From: Desulfobacterales bacterium
GTDB lineage: Bacteria > Desulfobacterota > Desulfobacteria > Desulfobacterales > UBA5852
Direction: 5' to 3'
NCBI GenBank assembly: GCA_030066455.1
Contig: JASJBQ010000027.1
Location: forward strand, 1 to 26,733
DNA: 26,733 bases
This document shows, piece after piece, positions 8,758 through 15,464 of the stretch. Position numbers and translations under genes: made by a program. Numbering within the stretch: the stretch's first letter is position 1; every line of letters begins with the position of its first letter. Below the pieces are notes generated by a model that saw only the letters and a program-made list of their open reading frames with translations, searched no databases and had not been told where the DNA came from.

Positions 8758-8787
8758 AATATATGTTATGACTTGGTCGCTGGTCAG
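8758..8787 (-). promoter_or_regulatory. Candidate promoter for the MoxR-CoxE operon
   Basis: On the minus strand CTGACC (four of six) and TATATT (five of six, plus-strand 8758-8763) are separated by 18 bases. Transcription would start near 8751, about 115 bases before the ATPase start codon. Confidence 0.35.
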
Positions 8788-8924
8788 CGCCCGTGATATC
8801 ATGGCCTGCGGTCTTAGGGCCGCATTTCAGGATCCTGCGATGCGCGCAGGTTGAATACCCGCTGCCATCGCCTGCCGGCGGCCGGATCACATCCGGCGGC
8901 GCCCGCTAAAACAAGCACCGCACC

Positions 8925-9428
8925 ATGAAAACCAAGCCCTTCATCGGTATCGCGCTCAGCACGATCGTCGTGGTGATCGTGGCGCTCGTGTGGCACACGC
9001 CGATTACCGCCTACCGGGCGCGCGGTGAGGACGAAGCCGCGCTCAAAAGACTGTTCGTCACCTATATCCGCGCCCGCAACAACCGTGCCGTCGATCGCTT
9101 TCTGTCCACGTTGCACAAGGATTGCCAATATATGGTCGCCAAGGACCTGACGGTCTCCAAGGAGAAGCTCCGGGGCATGCTGCCGGAGCTATGGATGCAG
9201 AACGACGACGGCAACGCGGCGTTTGGAAAATGCATGGCCTGGGAATGCTGGAACGAAAACTATTACCGTACGGGGATGCTCATCAATCCCCGATTTGAGA
9301 TCGCCGAAGATCGCGCTTTCGTGCAGCTCAAATTTCATGCCGGTCTTTTCCTGGACGAGAACTTCTTTCACCTGGTCCGCGAGAACGGCCGGTGGCAGAT
9401 CATAAAATTCGCCCGACCCATGAACTGA
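8925..9428 (+). CDS. Membrane-anchored NTF2/SnoaL-like protein of unknown function
   Basis: The 167-residue product starts with a positively charged N-terminus and one hydrophobic segment (about residues 5-24), so it is probably anchored in the inner membrane with a periplasmic domain. The rest has the shape of an NTF2-like domain: an opening helix (DEAALKRLFVTYIRARNN), a CQYMVAKDLTVSKEKL stretch, and closing strands ending in FHLVRENGRWQIIKF, the common last strand of that fold. Three cysteines (in DCQYM, GKCMA, WECWN) could form a disulfide or bind something. I recognise no specific family. It stands alone, divergent from the MoxR operon, and its function is unknown. Confidence 0.7.
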   Translation: MKTKPFIGIALSTIVVVIVALVWHTPITAYRARGEDEAALKRLFVTYIRARNNRAVDRFLSTLHKDCQYMVAKDLTVSKEKLRGMLPELWMQNDDGNAAFGKCMAWECWNENYYRTGMLINPRFEIAEDRAFVQLKFHAGLFLDENFFHLVRENGRWQIIKFARPMN

Positions 9429-9504
9429 CCGCGGGCTGTCCTGGCGGCTGGCCGCGCACCGTGCCGGCGCCGCCCAGGGCGTAGGCCCGCGGGAAAGGGA
9501 ACGC

Positions 9505-10278
9505 ATGCCGCTGAACCAAACCCTGTTGACGCCCCTGTTTCTGGACACCCGCGTTCCCGGCCTGGAGGCCTTGGCGCGGCCCGGGTGGGTGCTGAATACG
9601 CCGACCTTGCCCGCTGGGGACCAGCAAGTCCGCATGGGGGTCGTGCACCGCGCCCTGGCCGACCTTGTGGCCGCCAGCCTCGCCGCCGGCCGGCGGCCGG
9701 TGAGCATCGCCGGGGACTGCTGCACGGCCATCGGTGTGGCCGCAGGGCTTCAGCGCGCCGGCGTCGACTGCCAACTGATCTGGTTTGACGCCCATGGCGA
9801 CTTCAACACCCCAAAGACGTCACCCAGTGGGTTCCTGGGCGGCATGCCGCTGGCCATGCTGGCGGGCCGCGGCGATCTCACCATGCCGGGGGCGGTCGGT
9901 CTGGCGCCGCTCTCCGAAAAGCGGATCATTCTGACCGACGGCCGCGACCTGGACCCAGAGGAACGCGAGATGCTGCAGCGGTCGGGGGTGGTACACCTGG
10001 GGGATCCGACCACCCTGATCGATTTCGACCTGGGCGACGATCCGCTCTGGGTCCACTTCGACGTCGACGTGGTCGCGCTGGCGGATTCCCCGGCCCAGAA
10101 CTATCCAGCCGCGGGGGGGCCGGCCGCCGCAACGCTGCAAGCGGTCTTCGAGGCGCTGGCGGCAACCGGGCACCTGGCCGCCGTGTCCGTGTCCACCTGG
10201 AATCCCGAGCTGGACCGCGATGGGCGCAGCGCCGCAATCAGCATGGCCCTGCTCGAAGCCCTGGTCGGCGACATCTGA
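9505..10278 (+). CDS. Arginase/agmatinase-family protein with a His-to-Cys metal ligand
   Basis: The 257-residue protein has the ureohydrolase fold. Metal-site motifs are AGDCC (Asp71, Cys72), FDAHGDF (Asp95, His97, Asp99) and HFDVDVV (Asp186, Asp188). In arginase and agmatinase the first motif is GGDH, whose histidine binds manganese; here Cys takes that place. The usual DxDxxDP also lacks its final DP. A GGDC variant occurs in some arginase-family proteins of unknown substrate, so arginine or agmatine should not be assumed. It is short for the family (arginases are about 300 residues). A GGGAA lies shortly upstream of the ATG at 9505. The gene converges on gabD and has no obvious partner. 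Confidence 0.8.
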   Translation: MPLNQTLLTPLFLDTRVPGLEALARPGWVLNTPTLPAGDQQVRMGVVHRALADLVAASLAAGRRPVSIAGDCCTAIGVAAGLQRAGVDCQLIWFDAHGDFNTPKTSPSGFLGGMPLAMLAGRGDLTMPGAVGLAPLSEKRIILTDGRDLDPEEREMLQRSGVVHLGDPTTLIDFDLGDDPLWVHFDVDVVALADSPAQNYPAAGGPAAATLQAVFEALAATGHLAAVSVSTWNPELDRDGRSAAISMALLEALVGDI

Positions 10279-10316
10279 CCGCGCGCAACGCTCGCCCGGC
10301 GGCCCGGGGCTCGATT

Positions 10317-11783
10317 TCAGACCGGGTCACTGATGCCGCCCATGCAGAGGTATTTGATCTCGAGGTATTCGTCGAGGCCGTACTTGGATCCCTCCCGGCC
10401 GATGCCGGAAGCCTTCATGCCGCCAAAGGGCGCCACGGGTGTGGAGATGATCCCGGTGTTGATCCCCAGGATGCCGTATTCCAGCCCCTCGGACAACCGC
10501 CAGACCCGTCCGATGTCCCGGGTGTAGAAATAAGCGGCCAAGCCGTATTCGGTGGCGTTGGCCATGGCCAGGGCCTCGGCCTCGGTGTCGAAACGAAAGA
10601 GGGGCGCCACCGGGCCGAAGATCTCCTCCGAGGCCAGATCCATGGATGCCGTGGCCCCGGTGAGCACGGTGGGCTCGTAAAAGGTGCCGCCGAGGGCATG
10701 CGGGCGCCCCCCTGTCATCACCCGGGCGCCCCGGCCGACGGCATCGGCCACGAGGCTTTCCACCTTCCGGAGGGCGGCTTCGTCGATGAGCGGGCCCTGA
10801 TCCGTCGTTCCCGCGAGACCGTCGCCCACCGCGAGCGCGCCTGCGGCCGAGGCCAGCCTGGCGCTGAAGGCGTCGTGGATCCCCGACTGCACCAGCAAAC
10901 GGTTGGCGCAGACGCAGGTCTGGCCGGTGTTGCGGTATTTGCAGATCAAGGCCCCCTCGACGGCGGCGTCCAGATCGGCATCGTCGAAGACAATGAAGGG
11001 CGCGTTGCCGCCCAACTCGAGCGACACCTTTTTAACCGAATCGGCGCACTGGGCCATGAGCCGCTTGCCGACACCGGTCGATCCGGTGAAGCTCAACTTG
11101 CGTACCACGGGGTTGCCGGTGAGTTCGGCGCCGATTTCCCGGGCCGATCCGGTGACCACGTTCAGCACGCCGGCCGGAAGGCCGGCCTGTTCCGCCAGGA
11201 CCGCCAGGGCCAGGGCCGAAAACGGGGTGGCGCTGGCCGGCTTGGCCACCATGGTGCAGCCGGCGGCCAGGGCGGCGCCGGCTTTGCGGGTGATCATGGC
11301 GGCCGGGAAGTTCCAGGGCGTGATCGCCGCGCAGACCCCCACGGGCTCTTTGAGCACCACGATGCGGTTGTCGCGCTGGGTGGCCGGAATGGTGTCGCCG
11401 TAAACCCGTTTGCCCTCTTCGGCAAACCACTCGATGAAGGCGGCCGCATAGGCGATTTCACCCTGGGATTCTGCCAGGGGCTTGCCCTGCTCGGCCGTCA
11501 TCAGACGGGCCAGATCCTCGCGGTGATCCATGATGAGCGCAAACCACCGCCGCAGCAGATCGGCCCGCTCCGTCGCGGTGCGGGCGCGCCAGTCCGGATA
11601 GGCCCGTTCGGCCGCCCGGACGGCGCGCCGGGTTTCGTCCCGGCCCATATCCGGCACGCGGCCCAGCGGTTCGCCCGTGGCCGGATTGGTGACTTCCAGG
11701 GCGGCGCCCGTGTCCGCGTCGTGCCATGTGCCGTCGATGAACGCTTGCTGTTGAAAAAGGGACGCGTTTTGAAGGTTCAGCAT
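10317..11783 (-). CDS. gabD: NADP-dependent succinate-semialdehyde dehydrogenase
   Basis: The 488-residue protein aligns from end to end with E. coli GabD as I remember it, from NLQNASLFQQQAFIDG to EYLEIKYLCMGG. It oxidises succinate semialdehyde to succinate, the last step of GABA degradation. Asn158 (PWNF), general base Glu256 (LELGGN) and nucleophile Cys290 (GQTCVCANR) are all present, as is Cys292, the partner of a known redox-sensing pair in some GabD enzymes. The KPAS segment near 181-184 fits NADP preference. The ATG at 11783 is preceded by AGGAGGAG. No GABA transaminase gene is in the window, so it may serve other aldehyde or GABA sources. It appears to be a single-gene unit. Confidence 0.95.
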   Translation of the reverse strand: MLNLQNASLFQQQAFIDGTWHDADTGAALEVTNPATGEPLGRVPDMGRDETRRAVRAAERAYPDWRARTATERADLLRRWFALIMDHREDLARLMTAEQGKPLAESQGEIAYAAAFIEWFAEEGKRVYGDTIPATQRDNRIVVLKEPVGVCAAITPWNFPAAMITRKAGAALAAGCTMVAKPASATPFSALALAVLAEQAGLPAGVLNVVTGSAREIGAELTGNPVVRKLSFTGSTGVGKRLMAQCADSVKKVSLELGGNAPFIVFDDADLDAAVEGALICKYRNTGQTCVCANRLLVQSGIHDAFSARLASAAGALAVGDGLAGTTDQGPLIDEAALRKVESLVADAVGRGARVMTGGRPHALGGTFYEPTVLTGATASMDLASEEIFGPVAPLFRFDTEAEALAMANATEYGLAAYFYTRDIGRVWRLSEGLEYGILGINTGIISTPVAPFGGMKASGIGREGSKYGLDEYLEIKYLCMGGISDPV

Positions 11784-11873
11784 GGGTCTCTCCTCCTGGG
11801 CGGACGGCGGCTCAGCATGCGTGCCGCGGGTTGACGATCGATACTTACGATGGGAACCTAAGACCGCGTCCTT

Positions 11874-11883
11874 TTGTATACAA
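11874..11883. promoter_or_regulatory. Palindrome TTGTATACAA, candidate operator
   Basis: This perfect 10-base palindrome lies in the divergent gap between gabD and the methyltransferase gene, about 90 bases upstream of the gabD start. Its GTATAC core resembles operators of FCD-type GntR regulators; the match is by pattern only and no such regulator is encoded in the window. Confidence 0.35.
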
Positions 11884-11888
11884 CGATC

Positions 11889-11909
11889 CGACGGGTTAAA
11901 AAACCGTCG
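11889..11909. promoter_or_regulatory. Inverted repeat CGACGG/CCGTCG, candidate operator
   Basis: CGACGG (11889-11894) and CCGTCG (11904-11909) flank an A-rich centre. With one mismatch the symmetry extends to nine base pairs. It lies five bases from the TTGTATACAA palindrome in the same divergent gap and could serve gabD, the methyltransferase gene, or both. Confidence 0.3.
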
Positions 11910-11973
11910 TCACTAACGGAACCGACGCGTTCACACCGGGTCCGGCGGCACCCCCCGGAGCGGGAGCGAGGCC

Positions 11974-12660
11974 ATGCCATCAGCGGATATCCTCCCGGTC
12001 TGCCCGCTCTGCGGCAGCAGGCCGAACGTGCTTTTCCACCAGGACCAGCGGCGGGAATTCTGGCGCTGCCGGGTTTGCCGCCTGGTCTTCGTGCCGCCCG
12101 CTTTCCATCTCGCGCCGCAAGATGAAAAGGCTGAATACGACCGGCACCGGAACCACCCGGACGACTCCGGCTACCGGCGGTTTCTCGCGCGCCTCGCCCG
12201 GCCGCTGGAAGCGCGCTTGTCTCCTGGCAGCCGGGGGCTTGATTTTGGCGCCGGCCCCGGCCCGGCCCTGGCCGCCATGCTGACGGAGGCCGGTCACGAT
12301 GTCTGCCTGTATGATCCCTTCTTCGCGAACGACCCCGCCGTGCTGGACGGCCGCTACGACTTCGTCACCGCCACGGAAGTCCTGGAACACCTGCGCCGCC
12401 CCGGTCCCGAACTCGACCGGCTCTACCGTCTCCTTAAGCCCGGCGGCCACCTGGGCATCATGACCAAGCGCGTCATCGACCGCGAGCGGTTTGCCCGCTG
12501 GCACTACATCCGTGATCCGACCCACGTCTGCTTTTTCTCCCGGCAGACCTTCACCTGGCTGACGGACCGGTGGCGTGCCGGCCTGGACATCGTCGACCGG
12601 GACGTTATCATTATCCAAAAATCTGCCGGGTCCCGCATCACGGCAGGTGAAACGCTTTGA
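11974..12660 (+). CDS. Class I SAM-dependent methyltransferase with N-terminal zinc finger
   Basis: The 228-residue protein begins with a four-cysteine zinc ribbon (Cys10, Cys13, Cys32, Cys35). A spacer with YDRHRNHPDDSGYRRFL leads to a Rossmann methyltransferase domain: motif I LDFGAGPGPAL (residues 89-99), acidic YDPFF where the ribose-binding acid is expected, TATEVLEHL as motif IV and LLKPGGHLGIMTK as the post-core strand. This arrangement is common in a widespread but poorly characterised methyltransferase group; the substrate is unknown. A purine-rich GGGAGCGAGG precedes the ATG. It starts a plus-strand run and is followed closely by the DNA glycosylase gene, though no functional link is evident. 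Confidence 0.85.
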   Translation: MPSADILPVCPLCGSRPNVLFHQDQRREFWRCRVCRLVFVPPAFHLAPQDEKAEYDRHRNHPDDSGYRRFLARLARPLEARLSPGSRGLDFGAGPGPALAAMLTEAGHDVCLYDPFFANDPAVLDGRYDFVTATEVLEHLRRPGPELDRLYRLLKPGGHLGIMTKRVIDRERFARWHYIRDPTHVCFFSRQTFTWLTDRWRAGLDIVDRDVIIIQKSAGSRITAGETL

Positions 12661-12822
12661 GAGGGATCAGCCTTGACCGCCACCCGTCGTACCCATGCCG
12701 GCGCGGGCCGTAACGCCCGCAGCGCCTTCAAACGGCGCCCGCTAAACGGGCGGCCCGTGGCGGGGGGGGACAAACGCTCGCGGCCGCCCATCGATCCACC
12801 GCCGCCGCCATCCGAGGCCGGG

Positions 12823-13467
12823 ATGCCGCCCGCGCTGACGGCGGCGACGTTCAATACTGCCTGGCGGGCGCTCGCGGCCCGCGACGGCGATCTGGCCCGG
12901 GCGATCGAACGCTTTGGCCCTCCGCCCATGTGGCGCCGCAAGCCCTGCTTCGCCACACTGGTCCGCATCATTCTCGAGCAACAGGTTTCGCTGGCTTCGG
13001 CCCGGGCCGCTTTCAATCGCCTGCGCACCATAGTGGTGCCGTTCTCCGCCGCAGCCTACACGCGGCTCGACGACAGCACCCTGCGCGGGGCCGGGATCAC
13101 GCGCCAGAAAAGGGTCTACACCCGGGCCCTGGCCGCAGCGCTGGTCGCCGGGCGCCTCCGCTTGAACGCCCTTGCGGCGATGCCCGACGACGACGCCCGG
13201 CAGGCCCTGATGCAGATCAAGGGCATCGGCCCGTGGACCGCCGACATCTACCTGCTCATGGCCTTGAAGCGGCCGGATATCTGGCCCCGGGGGGATCTGG
13301 CCCTGAACAAGGCTCTCGCCGCCCTGAAAACACCAGGGCGGCAGCCTGCGGACGCCGCCCTGGCGGCCCTGGCCGAGGACTGGCGCCCCTGGCGGGCCGT
13401 GGCCGCCCGCATCCTCTGGCATTGCTACCTTGCGGAACGGGGTCAATCCGCACCGGACGGTTTTTGA
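12823..13467 (+). CDS. AlkA-like DNA-3-methyladenine glycosylase (HhH-GPD)
   Basis: A DNA repair glycosylase of the helix-hairpin-helix GPD superfamily, expected to remove alkylated bases. Seen are FATLVRIILEQQVSLASARAAF, the hairpin motif LMQIKGIGPWTADIY and the catalytic Asp158 in WPRGDLAL. There is no C-terminal cysteine cluster, so it is not a MutY/Nth type. I chose the ATG at 12823 (214 residues, GAGG just upstream) because family proteins usually begin shortly before the PPALTAATF-like segment. An in-frame TTG at 12673, 12 bases after the methyltransferase stop, would add a Pro/Arg-rich 50-residue tail of low complexity. The last base of its TGA is the first base of the next start codon. 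Confidence 0.85.
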   Translation: MPPALTAATFNTAWRALAARDGDLARAIERFGPPPMWRRKPCFATLVRIILEQQVSLASARAAFNRLRTIVVPFSAAAYTRLDDSTLRGAGITRQKRVYTRALAAALVAGRLRLNALAAMPDDDARQALMQIKGIGPWTADIYLLMALKRPDIWPRGDLALNKALAALKTPGRQPADAALAALAEDWRPWRAVAARILWHCYLAERGQSAPDGF

Positions 13468-13787
13468 TGGGTTCCCGCCCCGTCAGGCGCGCCCGTAGTT
13501 TTGCCGGCGATCGCCGGGGGATATGCGCGTTGTGCGGCCGCGAAACCGAATTAACGTTTCACCACCTGATCCCCCGCAAAATGCACCGCCGGAACCACTT
13601 CAAAAAGCACTACGCCCGCGACCAGCTCGCCAAGGGAATCGATGTCTGCCGATTGTGCCATGACGGCATTCATGCTTTATATGACGAAATGACGCTGGCC
13701 CGTTCGCTGTGCACGGCAGGGCAGCTCAAACGCGACCCCCAGGTGCGCCGACACATCACCTGGGTCCGCAAGCAGAAAAGGCGCTGA
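13467..13787 (+). CDS. Small HNH endonuclease-like protein
   Basis: The 106-residue protein has the zinc-bound HNH/McrA-like layout: Cys20 and Cys23 (CALCG), paired histidines His32-His33 in FHHLIPRK, then Cys61 and Cys64 (CRLCH), followed by His65 and His69 (HDGIH). Such small HNH proteins are widespread in bacteria; their targets are mostly unknown, and they can be DNA nicking enzymes or degenerate DNA-binding proteins. Its ATG overlaps the glycosylase stop as TGATG, so translation is probably coupled, which points to a DNA-repair or DNA-metabolism setting. The basic C-terminus (RRHITWVRKQKRR) fits nucleic-acid contact. Confidence 0.8.
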   Translation: MGSRPVRRARSFAGDRRGICALCGRETELTFHHLIPRKMHRRNHFKKHYARDQLAKGIDVCRLCHDGIHALYDEMTLARSLCTAGQLKRDPQVRRHITWVRKQKRR

Positions 13788-13799
13788 GGAGCCCCCTGC

Positions 13800-15356
13800 A
13801 TGTACGATGCGGTCCTGATTGCTCCCCACTACAATTACGACGACGACGGCCGACCGCTGCCCCCGCCGGACGACACGGCCTTTCAGGACCTCTCGATGGT
13901 CGTCCCGATGGGGATCACGCACCTGGCCCAGTTTCTTCACGACAGCGGTTTCAACGTGCGGGTGATCCACCTGCCGCAGGCCCTTTATACCTTACGGCAG
14001 CTGGGCCTGCCCGTCGAGCGGATGGAGAACCCGGTCGAGACGATCCTGAAGCAATATCCGGCCAGGGTCTGTGGGCTGCAGGCCCATTTTTATCTGTACG
14101 CCGGCGGTGCCGTGCACGTCGCGGGCATCTACAGACGCCTTTTCCCGGAAAGCACCATCCTGGTCGGTGGGTACATGGCCACCGCCTGCTGGCAGGCGTT
14201 TTTAAAAGCCTCTGCGGCTATCGACGGCGTGGTGCTGGGTGAGGGCGAGATAGGTCTTCGCAAGGTCGTCGAAGCATCGCCCAGCGCAGGCCCCGTCCCC
14301 TTGCGGGGCATCGACGGTATCGCCAGCCGGGGGGCCGACGGCGCATTCCATTTCAACCCGCCCCGCCGGGAAGCCCTGCTCGCAATCACGGACATGCCCA
14401 TTATCGACCCCGGGGCCGCGCCCTTTAAGGATCTTCTCTGGTCGCAGCGGGCCTATCTGAACATCTCCCGCGGCCGCTGCCCCGAGGGCTGCGCCTACTG
14501 TGTGGCCAACAACCGCACCATCAATGTGCGCCCCTTTCAAACGATGCTGATCGAGCGGATTCTGGCGCAGCTCAAGCTGTTTCAGCAAACGGGTATCCGC
14601 GGCATTTTTTTGGGCGAAAATCATTTTTTGAACACGGACTTCCTGACGGCATTGATCGAGGCAATCATCCATGCGGATTTAGACCTGTACTTCGAACTCG
14701 AAACCCATCCCACGATCTTTGCCGACCGCGACCTGCTCCGTCGCATGATTGCCGCCGGTTTTCTGCGCTTCACCATGGGGTGTGAAACCGGATCTGACCG
14801 CCTGCTCCGGCATATGGGCCGCCGTTCAAATACCCGGCAGATCATGGCCGGCGTCGAGCAGCTGGCGGAGGCGGGCGGCTTGGTGACCACCTCCTGGATT
14901 GCCAACCTTCCGGGGGAGACCACCGCGGATCATCGGGCGACGCTGGCCCTGATGAATCGGGTGGTGGCGGCTGGCGGGTTTATCTACTGGGTCGAGAACC
15001 TGCATGTCCTGCCCGGCAGCCCATTGCACGCCAACCCGCAAAAATGGGATATTGAACTGCTGCTCACGAACCTGACGGACTGGTTCCGATGGTCGCTGCG
15101 CTCCAAGGCCTATGTGGATTTCGCTGCCGCCGACAAGGCGCCGCGGGACTTTCTCACCCACCTGAATCGAAACAGCGACCCCCGGGAAATGATCGATCGC
15201 CTCTACACCCTGCGCCGACGCGCCCGTGACCTGGTACCGGCGATGCAGCGCAACCTGGAGGCCCGAGGCGCACACCTGCCGGCGGAACTGGCCTTAAGCG
15301 AGCAGGAAAAACTCGCCTGGTATGCCGAGCGCGGTTGGAAACTCTGGCTTTTCTAA
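13800..15356 (+). CDS. B12-binding-type radical SAM protein
   Basis: The 518-residue protein has an N-terminal Rossmann-like region of the cobalamin-binding type (about 1-160, with VPMGITHLAQFLHDSGFNVRV and ILVGGYMAT) and a radical SAM barrel with the cluster ligands Cys227, Cys231 and Cys234 in CPEGCAYC. GCETGSDRLLRHMGRRS and WIANLPGETTADHRATL are typical later barrel segments of this class. The standard cobalamin DxHxxG motif is not seen, so B12 may not be bound. The group includes methyltransferases and ring-forming enzymes; the reaction here is unknown. GAGGAG precedes the ATG by about nine bases. It starts 12 bases after the HNH gene and lies 108 bases before the C25 peptidase gene, so it could belong to either neighbourhood. 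Confidence 0.85.
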   Translation: MYDAVLIAPHYNYDDDGRPLPPPDDTAFQDLSMVVPMGITHLAQFLHDSGFNVRVIHLPQALYTLRQLGLPVERMENPVETILKQYPARVCGLQAHFYLYAGGAVHVAGIYRRLFPESTILVGGYMATACWQAFLKASAAIDGVVLGEGEIGLRKVVEASPSAGPVPLRGIDGIASRGADGAFHFNPPRREALLAITDMPIIDPGAAPFKDLLWSQRAYLNISRGRCPEGCAYCVANNRTINVRPFQTMLIERILAQLKLFQQTGIRGIFLGENHFLNTDFLTALIEAIIHADLDLYFELETHPTIFADRDLLRRMIAAGFLRFTMGCETGSDRLLRHMGRRSNTRQIMAGVEQLAEAGGLVTTSWIANLPGETTADHRATLALMNRVVAAGGFIYWVENLHVLPGSPLHANPQKWDIELLLTNLTDWFRWSLRSKAYVDFAAADKAPRDFLTHLNRNSDPREMIDRLYTLRRRARDLVPAMQRNLEARGAHLPAELALSEQEKLAWYAERGWKLWLF

Positions 15357-15464
15357 CGGCGCCGGGAACAAACCGCCTTGTCTGATCAGCGCCCCAAAAG
15401 CGCCGGACCCGGCCCCCGTTCGATTTAAACCGGCGGCCGCAGCCTATGAGAAAAGGAGGTCATC

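Noticed and set aside
8143..8802. Minus-strand open frame beginning MISRALTSDQVITYIALGGM upstream of the MoxR gene
   Set aside because: Its first 55 residues look like a small membrane protein, but it has no stop before running hundreds of bases through the MoxR gene in another frame, and a candidate MoxR promoter lies inside it. It could be a remnant of an older gene.
12930..13787. Long plus-strand frame covering the HNH gene from inside the glycosylase gene
   Set aside because: Only the part from the ATG at 13467 shows HNH features; the earlier part is an Arg/Pro-rich shadow of the glycosylase frame.
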